64,000 nt of DNA from Bettongia penicillata ogilbyi (lineage: Eukaryota > Chordata > Mammalia > Diprotodontia > Potoroidae), in NCBI GenBank assembly GCA_023548195.1, contig JAJHZJ010000061.1:4422297-4486296 (forward strand), read 5' to 3'. Shown here piece after piece: positions 34,766 through 47,513 of the stretch. The translations under genes and the position numbers were made by a program. Positions within the stretch are counted from its first letter, which is position 1. Every line of letters starts with the position of its first letter. Under the pieces are notes generated by a model. That model ran no database searches and was not told the origin of the DNA. It saw nothing but the letters and a program-made list of their open reading frames with translations.

Positions 34766-35904
34766 AAGAATAAAGGAGATTTATTGAAAGGAATTGAACT
34801 ATAGTTGACATTACTCTACATACACTTCTATACAATCTGTGTTACCACTCATTAATTAAAATGGTAATATTATAAAGATCCATATCAGCCAAAATAGGAT
34901 CACACATGAAAAACTTTTTTCTCCTTCAATAGGTATGTTGAGTATGAGAACAGGTACAAAAGAAGGGGTTTCTCTTGCTTCTTTATTTTGTGTAAGGCTG
35001 AACTCTGATATGCCATGTAGTCTTCAGTGTATATGTTAGTAAGATTTTCTCCAATTTTTACATTTAGCAACATTTAGGGTTGCTAAGTAACTTACTTCAC
35101 TGCCATATATAGTCTTGATGTGCCTCCACTAAGTGCAGCCTATGCTTGACATTTTCATACTCAGTTCAGACCTATTGTGTCTAATTCTTGGGCATGGACT
35201 TGACTTGGCATTATCACAGTAATGTTTGGAGAAAGATGTAGGGAATAAGGGAATGAGCTTCCCTTATGCTGGCTTTTCTAAAGATGTAATTCTACCATTT
35301 TGAAGCACTTCCTTTGACTAAATTTCAATATAGTCTTGGGTTCAACTTTTATATATGAATAAGTTTTCAGAAATATTCTTAACCAAGATCAAAATTCATT
35401 ACAGCAAATCCCATTACAATAGAAATCTCTCCATATGAAAAAAATCTTCATCCTCTAATCCATGTCTTATTTAATAAATATAGATACAATAGAATTCCCA
35501 TACAACAAAACATCTTCATCAATACAGGGGCAATTGATTTTCACTAATATTATATTAATTTCTTGTGTTTTGCTCCTTGGTATTCATTGTGAATTGGCCT
35601 ATAAAGCCCAATTGAATCCACTATTTTAATGGCATATTGCCATTATGGCGCTGAAATCATCAACATCCTTGTGAAGAAGGACAATTAATCTGAGGATAAA
35701 AGAGGACCACAACAAAAACATAGTGAAGTGAGATTAGAACAGTAATGAATGAAATCTGCTTTTATACACTTGGTTGCTTGGTTTGGTCTTTTATTTTTTA
35801 AGCATGTCATATAATAACAATTAACTCAATTTTATTATCCACAGATTAGAGGCTGAGGTGGCATAAGCCTACATAAGCAATTTGGCTCTTTCTGTGACAG
35901 CAGC
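34766..35904. other. Unique sequence
   Basis: No gene or repeat that I can name over 1.1 kb. Confidence 0.35.
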
Positions 35905-36106
35905 TGCCAATGGAGTAGTTGGCAGCATAGCATAGAGCTAGAATTGAAGTCAGAGACCTGGGATTGAATCCCAACTCTTCTGTTTCTTGTGCAGCTTTAG
36001 GCAACTCATTTTATTTGTTGAGACCTCAGTTTCTCCATCTGTAAAAGAAGGGATTAGACTAGTTGGCCTCTGGGGTGAACTCTCACTCTAAGACCATATG
36101 ATCCTT
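35905..36106 (+). mobile_element. tRNA-derived SINE with L3-like tail
   Basis: 'cagagacctgggattgaatc', 'gttgagacctcagtttctcc', 'ctgtaaaagaagggattaga' and the 'accatatgatcc' end. Confidence 0.75.
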
Positions 36107-36759
36107 TAAGAATTCAAAGGAACTATTTTACCTAGAAGAATAATCATTTCTTTACCAAATATTAATTGCATTCCTCTTTGGTACAGGAATTGTTCAAGGT
36201 CCTTTTTAAAATACCTATGTATAAGGTATCTACTCTCAAGTGCTTAAAAATCTACAATTTTATATCAAGAGGAAAACTTTCCATTTGGGAGGTAATTTCA
36301 AAAATAAAATATTATTTCATTAAAATTCAGAATTAGAAGCACTGTAGAAAAACAAGCCCTGTGGGGCATCTTGAGTGGGACTCTAGAGTGGAAACTTTTT
36401 AGGTAAGTGAATAGAAATTGCCAAGGATAGTCACAAAACTAAAGGTAGCTTTGGATCTGCCAATTCTATTGTAACAGTTTTATCTTATGATGAAAAAAAT
36501 AGAAAAGTAGATATGTCAATATGAAATTATTCTTAGATGTTCCATTTGTAACAAAAAGAAAATGTAAACAATCTATATATCCAATGCTTACAAAAAGGCT
36601 GAATAAATATTTATTTTAATATAAGAGAATTGTCATTTCCTCCTCCAAAGAGAATAAACTAATCAAACTGTGAGTATGGGGTCTGTGATTTCCTCATAGT
36701 TGTAGTTTATCTTGTAAGTTGATTTTATACCAACTTATAACTCAAGAGAAGGAAACTTA
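36107..36759. other. Unique sequence with a weak L1 tail
   Basis: 36,540-36,640 resembles an L1 3' segment ('ccaatgcttacaaaaaggct', 'gaataaatatt'). The rest is unrecognised. Confidence 0.35.
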
Positions 36760-38724
36760 CCAGAATCCACTGAAAACTGCTGAATGGCACTGACAAGGCC
36801 AGTCATATCAACTGAAGCAACGGAAGAGGAAATAGCCACAAGAGGAGCTTTAATAATAAAATTCTAAATAATTCCTATATTAAAGAATGAATCTTAGAAT
36901 TAACAACTGAAAAAACTAATAATGAGACATTATTAACAAAATTTCTGGGAAACAGCTGAAACAATCCATAGATTAAGAAATGTATTTCCCCAAAAATATA
37001 TTAACAAAATTTAAAACCAAGATTGACAAAGTGAATATACATTTAGAAAATTAGAACATCAATAAAGTTAAATTAAGAATATAAGGGGAAATCATCAAAA
37101 TTAAAGAGAAAAGACTTTAAAATTCTTACAAAAAAGATTGCAGCAAATCATTTCCCCCAAAGTCATCCCTTTATCATCATAATCATCATAATTAAATTAG
37201 ATTTATCTCAGGGATATGAGGAAGGTTCAGCATTAGAGGGGGAAAAGATTACAATCTTACTAAAAACAAAAGTATCCCAACACAAAAGACTATCTCAGTA
37301 GAGAGAATTTGACAAAGGATAACACTCATTTTTGCTCAGAAAAAAAGTAAATAAACATATCTTGCAAATTATAAACAGAGATGAATTATTTTAGTATAAT
37401 AGAAAATCTCTAAAGGCATTGTGTGAAATGAATAAATTAATGAATAACATATAAATGAAAATAAATGGAATGAATAAATGCCAGAAGCTTTCCCAATAAA
37501 AGCAGAAATATAACAAAGATACCCCTTTCCTGGCTAGTTTGACACAGTTCAATAAATTCCAGTCATAACAATAAAATAAGAGAAAGAAATTAAAGACATA
37601 GACAAAGAAGAGAGAAAACTATCCTTATGTTCTCATGACATGATTACCTAGAAAATTCTAAGTAATCAGCAAAGAAATTAAGTGAGATAATAATAGCAAC
37701 ACAAAGTTTGAGGCTACAAATAAATCTATAAAAATCAATAATATTTCTATATAATAACAACAAACCCCAGGAAACAATAATAAAAACAGAAGCCCCTTCC
37801 AAAATAACTACAAAATGCATGGATTATCTGACTGTCAATCTACTAAAGTAATAGATACAAATACTAAGTACTCCTTAAAGAAAGAAAGATAGGGCTGAAG
37901 AACTATTCAATCAATATATCATACCAATATATGCTTATCAATATAATAAAAATGGCAATACTCTCAAAGTTAACTTACAAATTTAATGCTATACTAGATG
38001 ATTGAGATTCTTTTCAAAACTAGACAAAATATGTCAAAATACATTTGGAGAAAGAAAAATCTAGACTATCAAAGAAAATAATGAAAAAGGTAGGAATAAT
38101 TATATTTTTTTAAAGAGAATGGAACTTTCAGAATAAAAGGAGGAATAGCACTTTTAGACCTTGAACTATATAGGGTGTCCTAAGAAGTTTTAGTATCATT
38201 TTACACTTAAAAACAAATTTGAGATGTTCTGTATTGTGATGCTGCAATCATTAAAGTATTTAATCCTGCTTAAGAAACAACCAAAAAAGCAAATCAATAT
38301 GAAAAAATTACAAACATATGAATCAATATTCCATTGTTCAATGAATATGAAAACACAAAATACGTAAGAACTTCTAAGAAAACTTGAAGGCAATCTGACA
38401 GATACTATTTTTAGACCAGTAGCTAATACCATATTCTATAATAGATTTTAAATGGCTCTATGACCTAAATATTAAATTATACCTTAAGCAATTAGAAGAT
38501 AGGTATATCAAATATGTTTCATAGATATGAGTAGGCAGTGATATCTTAACCAAATAAAGAATAAAGGCAATTACAAAAAAAGAGAGATAATTTTGATTAC
38601 ATAAAATTGAAAACCTTTTGCATGAACCATTAGAACAAAAAGAGAAGCACTGAACTAGGGAAAACTTTTTGTATTAAATATCATTAGATAAGAATCTAAT
38701 ATCCAAACTATAGGAAGACAGATC

Positions 38725-38760
<36 letters not shown>

Positions 38761-39640
38761 GTACATAAACAACTAAAATATGAATAGATAAGACAAAATT
38801 CTTAAATAGAGAAGTGATCAAAGCATATGAACAAACTTCTCAAAATAAGAATTTCTAGTTATTAGGAACCATACGAAAAGCTTCAGATCACTAATTGTGA
38901 GAGAAATGAATGTTTAAATAACACTGAGATTTCACCTTACATCTACCAAATTAGCCAAGAGGACAAAATTTAGGAATAATTGATTTCAGAGAGGTTGTGG
39001 GAAGATAGGTATGCTAATGCATTATTGGTTGAGCTGTCAATTGATATAATCATTCCTGAAAACATTTTGTAATTAGCAATGAAAGTGACTAAAATGCTGA
39101 TATTTTTGAGTCATTGCTTAGCTCAGTGCCTGGCAAATAATAGGCCCTTAATAAATATTTATTGACTCGCTCTCCTACTAGGCATATATTCTAGGTAGAT
39201 CAATGATAAACAAAAGGACAAAAGACCTATAATGCAGTAAAAAGTACTTATAGCTACACTTTTGCATTAGCAAATAGCTGGAAACAAAATAGACTCATAC
39301 CAATTAAAAATGGCTAAATATATTGGGTATATGAATATAATTTATTATTACTGTGCCTTAAGAAATTATGAATATCATTAATATAGGTAAACATGAAAAG
39401 ATTTATATGAAATGATACAAAACTAATTAAGCAGAACCAGAAAAAAAAATAACTTACACAATGACTATAGCAATGTAAAGGAAAAGAACAGCTATCAGAA
39501 ACAATAGAAATGAATGTTGCAAACTTACAAAGAACAAACTTGACCCCAAAGGACAGATATAATTAGACTCACTTTCAGAAATGGGAGGCATTGAAAATGG
39601 AAGGATAGAGTATTGATTAACTCAATCAAGTTACCACCCA
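36760..39640 (+). mobile_element. Old L1, ORF2 remnant through 3' UTR
   Basis: About 2.9 kb without an intact frame. RT-region wording is visible ('atttatctcagggatatgag', 'gaaggttcagcat'), then 'aatctctaaaggcattgtgt' and 'gtcaaaatacatttggagaa'. The ORF2 end follows ('gcattattggttgagctgtc') and then the 3' UTR ('aattaagcagaaccag'). A (TA)n repeat (38,727-38,766) and a short SINE/L2-like tail (about 39,115-39,170) lie inside. Confidence 0.7.
38727..38766. repeat. (AT)n microsatellite
   Basis: About 18 AT units with one TG interruption. Confidence 0.95.
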
Positions 39641-39644
39641 CTCC

Positions 39645-39732
39645 ACTTAGATGATATTTATAAAATACTTAGGACAGTGCCTGGCACACAGTAGGTGCTT
39701 AATAGATGCATATTCTCTTCCCTCTTTTGCCC
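39645..39732 (+). mobile_element. SINE 3' tail
   Basis: 'taaaatacttaggacagtgc', 'ctggcacacagtaggtgctt', 'aatagatgcat'. Confidence 0.65.
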
Positions 39733-40469
39733 TCAAAGTTAAATATACCTTATTTGATACCTTAATGAGATCAGATCAAGTCTCAAATAAAACTATCACT
39801 CAAAGATCTTATGTTAAGTATAAAAAGTCTTTATTGAATCGCAATGACTTGACAGAAGAAATGTTCGTACTAGTTGATTAAATGTAATCTCACTTTGTGG
39901 ATGTTTTAGAAAATAGCAGACTAGTGTAAAACTGAAAGATAAATATTTGGAGCCAAAAGAGTTTTTAAAGGCCTGGAAGTGGAGAAAAAAGGAATGGGAA
40001 CATCTAGAACTGAGCAATAATGAACTGACATCCCCAAGCAGCCAGAGAAAGGGAAAGTAGAACTGAGCTGTGGTAGAAAAGGGAGCTAGACAGAGCCATT
40101 GGCCTAAGAGGTAGAAGACTTGGGCTGACACTAACAGTTGTAACCATCTTCCAGAGGACTGGGAGGGTTCAGAGCGGGGTTGGGGGGAAAGGGCCAAGGT
40201 CTATTTTTTAATTTTCTTTAACTTCTTCTCCCAGTACCCTTCTATCAAAAGACCAAGTAATATATTGTTTCTTTACCCAAACATTTCTAATAACCTGAAT
40301 CTTACTAAAGCAAAAAGAACCAATACTCTGCCTAAATGTTAGGGATTTTCCTAACTGGAATTCAGAGCAATTGTGGCTATACTCCTATGTTTCATCTAAC
40401 ATAAACTCCCTAAAGCAATAGAAGAGGCAAATTGTGGACCTGAGAACATAGCTAATGAAGGCCTAAAAT
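39733..40469. other. Unique sequence
   Basis: It contains a 127-codon minus-strand frame (39,814-40,197) with a hydrophobic, serine-rich product and no family resemblance. I do not call it a gene. Confidence 0.35.
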
Positions 40470-41765
40470 CAACTTTCTTTCTTTTTTCTTTTTTTCTTTT
40501 TTTTGGTATTTATTTAGTGTTTTATTTTTCTCCAGTTACATGTAAAACCATTTTTAACATTTATTTTTAAAACTTTGAGTTCTAAATTCTCTCCCTTCCT
40601 CCCTCTCCACTCCATGCCCCCATTGAGAAGACAAGCAATTCAACATAGGTTATGTATGTAGAGCCCTGCAAAACATATCCATAATAGTCATGTTCTGAAA
40701 GAAAACATAGACAAAAAAAGAAAACCTCAGGAAAAAATAAAGAAGTTTAAAAAAAGTGTGCTTCAATCTGTATTCAGACACCATCAATTCATTTTGTGGG
40801 GATGGATAGCATTTTTTCATCATAAGTCCTTCAGAGTTGTCTTGGATCATTGTACTGCTGCGAATTGCTAAGTCATTCACAGCTGATCATCTTACAATAT
40901 TGCTGTTACTTTGCACGTAGTGCATTTCACTTTGCATCAGCCTATGCAAATCTTTCTAGGTTTTTCTGAGAGCAGCCTGATCATCATTTCTCATAGTACA
41001 GTAGTATTCCATCATAATCACATACCACAACTTGTTCAGCCATTCCCCCACTGATCGACATCCCCTCAATTTCTGATTCTGTCATGAGAAAAGAGCTGCT
41101 ATAAATATTTTTGTACATGTATGTCCTTATCCTTTTTTGTTTTTTAATCTCTTTTGGGATACAGACCTAGTAGTGGTATTGCTGAGTTGAAGAGTATGCA
41201 TGATTTTTTTTTTTTTTGCTGGCATCCTTTGGACATAGTTCCAAATTGCTCTAAAGAATGGTTGAATCAGTTTACAACTTCACCAGCAGTGCATTAATGT
41301 CTCATTTTTCCCATATCCCTTCCAACATTTGTCATTTACCTTTTCTGTCCTTTTGGACAATCTAATAGATATGGGGTAGTACCTCAGAGTTGTTTTAATT
41401 TGCATTTTTCCAGTCAATAGTTAGTTAGGATATTTTTTTCATATAACTATAGAAAACTTTGATTATATCATCTGAAAACTGATAACATGTTTTGATCATT
41501 TATCAATGGCTTGTTTTTTATAAATTTGAATCAGTTTACTATATGTTTGAGAAAAGATGCCTTTACCTGAGAAACTTGCTTCAAAATTATTTTCACAATT
41601 ACTATTGCTAACTGTATTTCCCTCCATCCTATTCCTCCACACCTATTTATTTTATTTTCTTTCCTTTCACCCTGTCCCTCCTCAAAAGTGTTTTACTTCT
41701 GACTACCCCCTCCCCCATTCTCTTCTCTCCTTCTCCTCCAATAAACTTTATCTTTATTACAATAT
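40470..41765 (-). mobile_element. Chimeric element: HAL1 3' UTR fused to L1 3' end, second copy
   Basis: On the minus strand 41,765-41,600 is HAL1 3' UTR ('ggatggagggaaatacagtt'). It then passes the same junction as 8046-9150 ('aattttgaagcaagtttctc') into the L1 ORF2 end and 3' UTR, ending in a T-rich (poly-A) tract near 40,475. Both sides agree with the first copy. Confidence 0.75.
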
Positions 41766-42184
41766 TGTTTCCCTTAGGTTTGAAAAGAAATCTTCTTCTT
41801 TAAAAGAATTTTTTTATGATAAAGATTGTTTCTCTGGGAGGAGGTAGGAAGACAAAATAAGAAATATATGTAATCCATGAACAAATATAGCAATAAAATC
41901 TATTGTTATTGGAGTTAAATCACAGTATAAGTGAGAAGGCAGTAAGTATAGACTATATTCCAGTCTACTGAAAGAATTAATATGTTATTGCTCAGCAGCA
42001 GTTGATCATTGAACAATAAAAAATAAAAAAAACAAGAATGATATTCTAGGATTAGAGATGGTTAAATATTTGCCCAGTTTTCTAAAAAGAGAAAAGTGTA
42101 AAATAACTCAACTATAAAAAAGTGACTTGATTTTGATGCTTGGCAAAATTCCATTTCTCTCTAAATTTAGCATTTAGATGGGAA
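41766..42184. other. Unique sequence
   Basis: Nothing recognised. Confidence 0.4.
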
Positions 42185-43175
42185 TCACTAAAACCAGAAT
42201 AGATTCATCAAGAAGAGGCCATAGTATCATAGGAGTTAGAGTTGGAAAGTCATGCCAGGATAACCTTATTTCCTTTTTTGACAAGGTTACTAGACCAGTT
42301 GATGAGGTCAATGATATAGACATTGGATACAGACATAGATTTCAAAAATAAATTTAAGTCTCTGAGGAAATTTTTGCAGAAAAGATGGAGAGATACAGGT
42401 TGAATAACAAGATGGATACAGAACCAATTGAATGACTGGTCTAATAGAGTGGATTAGTGGATTGAGATCAACCTAAAGGGAAGTCTCTAGCCTTACAGAT
42501 CAATCCTTGAGTTTTATGCTATTTTACCATTTTTTTTATCAGTGACTTAGAGGAAAGCATGGATAATATGCTTTCAAATTTCATGCTTAACAAGTCATAT
42601 CAAGAGCATGGCATGCCAGCAAAAAAAGTAAAATGATTGGTAGCATAATGAGTGAAGAAATAGTTACATTGAACTCTACACTTTTCAAACCAAAAAAAAA
42701 ATACATTTAACCAGAGTGCTACAGTTTAAGAAGGGTTTTGTCAAGTTCAAGCGTATCTAGAAGGAAACCTAGATGATGAAAATACTCCTAGAGATAATTC
42801 CATAGAAGGGTCATTGGAATCAATTGGGGATGTTTAGCATGCAGAAGAGAAGACTTTGGGAGAACATGATTCATATCTTCAAATATTTGAAGAGCTATCA
42901 TTTGGAAGAAGACTGAAACTTGTGCTTAATTACTGAAAACAGAACTGAGAACAATGTATGGAAGTTTCAGAGAGGCAGATTTTGTCTCAATATAAAGAAA
43001 AGAATTATAAATACGTAAGGCTACTTTCAGGAGGTGTTGGCTTCCCCATCCCCAGAGATCTTTAAGGAGAGGCTAAATGATTCCTTAGGGATGTTGTCAA
43101 GGGGATTTCTTTGAAGATGCAGATTGGAGTGGTGGACTCCTTTCCACTCTGAGATCATATGATTCTTTGTGTTAA
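42185..43175 (+). mobile_element. CR1/L3 LINE, RT region to 3' end
   Basis: 'ttttttgacaaggttactag', 'gaatgactggtctaatagag', 'tttatcagtgacttagagga', 'gaagagaagactttgggaga' and the end 'actctgagatcatatgattc' follow L3 continuously for about 1 kb. Stops throughout. Confidence 0.8.
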
Positions 43176-43424
43176 TAAAAACCAAGATGAGCCTGTTTAA
43201 GTGAGTGATGGATTGTGTTGGTAGATTCTGTGCCAAAAGAATTCAGAGAAGAAAAAGACCTTTGTGGGATGAGGTTAATAAGGAAAAGATAATGAAAGTG
43301 ATAGGATTGTAATCTTTCCCAGATTCATTTCTTCTTTTTAAAGGACTTTTAGTCCCTACCTAAGGTAGTTCTGGGGATCAAACAAGGTAAAAAAATATAA
43401 AACACTATAAAATTTCAAGTGTTC

Positions 43425-43665
43425 TACCACTTTTCTGGCACAACAAAGAGAGCTTTGGATTTGGAGTCAGGAAAATCCAAGTTCAAATCCTTAGTTCTGT
43501 GATCCTAGGTAAGTCACAAGCTCTCTCAACTTGTTTCCTCATCTGTACAATGGGAATAATAATACTTTTTTCACAGGGTTGTTGTAAGGATCAAATGAGT
43601 TAATATATGGAAAGCATTTTACAACCCTTAGCAATGCTAATTATTATTATTATTATTATTGCCAA
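43425..43665 (+). mobile_element. tRNA-derived SINE ending in (TTA)n
   Basis: 'agctttggatttggagtcag', 'gttcaaatccttagttctgt' and 'gggttgttgtaaggatcaaa', ending in seven TTA units (43,642-43,661). Confidence 0.8.
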
Positions 43666-44459
43666 CTTAATAGTATTATTAATATTAATTAAATTTAATA
43701 TTTTACCAAACAATAGTTAATCAATATGGATTATTAACATGTTATAATTATTACTTTGAAACTAAAAATAAACCTTAAAATTGAGTGTTTTTGAGAGTAA
43801 TGCACTTGGCTTTTCAATTGACCCACAATCAATGCTGGTTTACAGACAACTTATATAGTAATACTTATGCCAGTGAGTATCTAATAGGCTCAGGAGTTAC
43901 TCATAATCCTGACATTAAAAGAATATTTTTGTTTTTCATCACAAATCAAAAATTAGATGCAGTTATTGCACTATTGGCAAGATTAAATCAATTGAAGTGG
44001 AGGGAAGAATTCAGTTAACACAGAACTTAGTCCATTTATTATCAGTAAACTCATGAGACTGTGGAAAATTCTTACATCAAAGCATTTATTTTAACAGAGA
44101 GTATTCAATCAGTTTAACTTACATTGATAGCATTCTCTGTGCTTCCATGTAAGTATCACAAAGTACAAATTTGATGACAGCATTTAAGAATTAATAAGAG
44201 TAATCTGATTTATTATAATATGAAAACCATTATATATTTCACCATCATTATTCTCATATTTTCCTCTCATCATATGTCTATAGGATTTTGTGTGTACCAC
44301 TCATATAGTACTTCCTTGTATCATGGCTATTTGTGTCTTTCTTGTATCATTCCTTCTATGTTTTAAGCTATCTGAACATAAGCATAAGTATTTTGTGTAA
44401 CTTTGTGTCTGTCTCTTGCATTGCCTAGCATTGCACCCTATACTGAATTGGATTAAAAA
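43666..44459. other. AT-rich sequence, possible L2 fragment
   Basis: No integrase or LTR of the gypsy element is visible here. 44,330-44,460 faintly resembles an L2 3' end ('tgcctagcattgcacc'). Confidence 0.35.
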
Positions 44460-45219
44460 AATGTGTCATATTTAGGCACCCCATCTCATAGAGATGCAGT
44501 GGGTTTCTGATGACCCTTACTTTCTGGGTATAAGCCTATTCCCAAACCTTCCAGGCTAGCAATGCCATGCAACATCAAAAGCTTTACCTGGTTCTGTATA
44601 AGCTAAAACTAGTATATCCCTTGGTCTTTTGACCAAATCTTTTGGTCTCACTTTTTGACTGAAATGATTTTTGAATTTTGTCAAAGGCTCAGACTCAATT
44701 GCCCTCTCTTGCTTTTTCTTTGGATTCTTCTCAATCACATAACTGCAAATTAGAAATGGTTTTATGATTATAGCATAATTGTCCACAAAGTTCCAGTAAA
44801 TCCAAGAAAAATATTTGTTTGAAGTTCCGAGGCATATGGTCAATTGCCTGTTTCCATCTTCTCCGAATATGTGCTCACTCTCTTTTGAAATATTATGTAA
44901 CTCATTTTTGACAGTAGTTTTGCAGAACATTAACAGCTTTAGACCAATAATTTCCAGATGATCTGTCTTTCCTTGTATTCTTCCTTCTAAAAAAATTTTT
45001 TTACATTCTAAATTCTTTTCTTCCTTCTACCCCTCCCTCACACAACTGAAATGGCAAGAAATATGATACTCATTATGCATATGAAGTCATGTACAATTCT
45101 TATACTCCTCTAGTGTCTTCACAAAGTCAGTAAAATCATCAGGATAAACCAAGTCCTTAAGTTAATTCTTGTTTTGAACTACCTTCTTCAAAAGCCATTG
45201 AAAAAGCACCAAGTGAAAC
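44460..45219 (-). pseudogene. Ty3/gypsy pol fossil, second half: RT palm end, connection, RNase H start
   Basis: Minus-strand frames, in order: the RT active-site motif YPDD at 45,146-45,135 followed by 'FTDFVKTLEEYKN'; the connection motif 'LGTSNKYFSWIY...IIIKPF' at 44,831-44,756; and the RNase H start 'DILVLAYTEPGKAFDV' (44,618) with 'GLGIGLYPESKG' in another frame at 44,548. In gypsy elements these are the YxDD, 'LG..NYYR.FI...A.PL' and 'L.YPD....F' regions. At least two frameshifts and stops break it, so it cannot make enzyme. It continues the RT begun at 47,514-47,948; an L1 separates the two. No integrase or protease is recognisable. Confidence 0.8.
45204..45219. repeat. Probable target-site duplication, left
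   Basis: AAGCACCAAGTGAAAC, similar to AAGTGCCATGAAAC at 47,500-47,513. Both are gypsy sequence edges around the L1. Confidence 0.6.
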
Positions 45220-47499
45220 AACTGAGGAGATAAAGAAAGGTTTTTTTAAAGAAAAGATGAGTAAGATAGACAAATCATTAGATAATTTGATCCCCAAAGA
45301 GAAGGAAACCAAATTCCCAGATAAAAAATTTTAAGGAATTAAAATGGATGAAAAGGAAATAAAGAAAATTATCAGAAAATACTTCTGTCAATCATATATG
45401 CCAGTAAAACTCATAACTTAAATGAAATACTTACAAAACTATAAAATACCTAAATCAATAAAATAATAAATAGATCATTTAAACAAATAATTCTTAGAAA
45501 GTTCACATACTATACCAAGAAAAATGAAAGATTTCTATCAATACAACCACAAAACAGTCTTTTCAAAAATAAAGGAAGTCTTAAATAATTGGAGAGACAT
45601 TCATTATTTATGGTTGGACTGTCCCAACATAACAAAAGTAACAATACTACCTAAATTAATTTACAAATTTAGTGTCATACTAATTAACCTGCTGAAGACT
45701 TTCTTTGTTGAAGTAGACATAATAATGATAAAATTTACTTGGAGAAACAAAAAGTCAGTCATTTCCAGGGGAGTAATCAAACACTGAGAAAGAAAGGGGC
45801 CAACAGTACCAGATTTCAATTTATACTACAAACTGATAGTCTTCAAAACTATTCGGTATTAGTTAAAACATAGAAAAGTTGGTCAATGGAATAAATTGGG
45901 AATATAAGATTTAAAAGCAATTAAACATAGTGTAGTATCATATTCTTCATTTAACTCAAGGATCCTATCAACCAGACTAAAAATAATTTATTCCAACTTT
46001 TAGTAAAACTAAGATCCTCTGAAAGAAATTAGGTTTGAACAAATATCTTATACTGTATATGCCGTACTCAATGCCAAATGAACATTGTGATTGAAAGATG
46101 TACAGTCACATTTAAAAAAATCAGAGAAGAAAAGGAGATCTTTTTCATAACTATGGATGGGAAAGAATTTCTAACTAAACAAGGAATTAAGAACATTGCA
46201 TATAAGGACACTGCATAAAATTCAAAATCTTTTGCACAATAAGGTTAGTACTAGAAGGGAAATAATGAAGTGGGGGGAAAAGTCTTTGTAGTAACTTTCC
46301 TGATAAAGGGATTATATCTATGATATAAAGGAAATTTCCATATATAGAGAGGAATATATTTTATACAGTTATGTATAAACACTCATATATGCACATACTC
46401 CCTATATACATGTTGAGGTGTATACACGCATATAATCCCCCCATTAGATAATCTGTCACAGTACACAAACAGCCCATTCTCAAATGATTAAATGAAAACT
46501 ATCACCATCTATTTGAAAACCACTCTAAATCAATAATAATAATAATATGAAACTTAAAGCAATGATGAGGTTCCATTACCTACCTATCATATTGACAAAG
46601 ATGACAAAAGATTAAAATGACAGTTATGGGTAGGGTTTTGGGAGGAAAGATACACAAATGTACCTGTAAATTTTCAGTTCATTCTGGAAAGCAAATTGGA
46701 ATGATAGACAAAAGTCACTAAACTGTACAACTATACATTTGCCATACTCCAATTCTGCATATACCCCAATGGGGTCAAAGATAGAAGAAAAGTACCATAT
46801 GTATACAATAGTATTTATACTATCGCCTTTTTATTGTAATAGCAAAGAACTGGAAATAAGGATTCCTGAGCAAATTGTGTTAATAAACAGTGGTATATTA
46901 TTTTGCTTTAAGAAATAGGGAAATGACAGACCAAAAAAAAGACTTGTATGAGCTGATTCATTATGAAATGAGCAGAACCAGAAGAACACTTTCTGTGATG
47001 ATCATTATAATGTAAAGCAGAACACCTCTGAAGGACTTCAGAACTCTAATCAAAGCAATGACCCATTAGGATTTTAAAAGACTAATGATGAAGCATGTCT
47101 CCTACCCCTTGACAGAGAAGTGACGGACTAGAGATGTGGAATAAGATATACATTTTTAGATGTGGCTAATCTGTTCATTTGTTTTACTTGACTAAATTTA
47201 TTTGTTAATAATCTAGGGCTTCTATTCAGGGTTGGCAGGCAGGGATAGTGGATAGTGACAGAGATACAAAAATATTTAAATACCAATAAATCATTAAAAA
47301 TACATTGGAGAAAATAAAATAAATTATGTAGGGAATCCAAACAGGACAATTGTGTTACTACCTTGCTTAGTAAAATATACCCTTAAAAAACAAACTTCAC
47401 ATAACATTTTTACATAAGATTTTTTTTATTCTTTGTTTCTCTGTCTATTCAAATATCTATTTTTTATAGTTAAGATCATAATTTTTAAAAAAAAGAATG
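45220..47499 (+). mobile_element. L1 inserted into the gypsy reverse transcriptase, internally deleted
   Basis: It starts in ORF2 just after the endonuclease domain ('FCQSYMPVKL'-type wording near 45,390). It skips most of the RT domain, then shows the ORF2 C-terminal region. The open piece at 45,524-45,787 reads 'NNWRDIHYLWLDCPNITKV' and then 'LPKLIYKFSVILINLLKTFF'. After that come the 3' UTR ('gaaatgagcagaaccagaag', 'cctctgaaggacttcagaac') and an A-run at 47,482-47,497. It lies between the two gypsy RT parts, with matching short repeats at both edges. Confidence 0.8.
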
Positions 47500-47513
47500 A
47501 AGTGCCATGAAAC
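47500..47513. repeat. Probable target-site duplication, right
   Basis: AAGTGCCATGAAAC, next to the L1 A-run. Confidence 0.6.

Noticed and set aside
39814..40197. 127-codon minus-strand frame
   Set aside because: Hydrophobic, serine- and leucine-rich product without domains or codon signal; it spans a SINE tail border and looks like chance.
45524..45787. 87-codon frame as a host gene
   Set aside because: Its product is the C-terminal part of L1 ORF2 protein.
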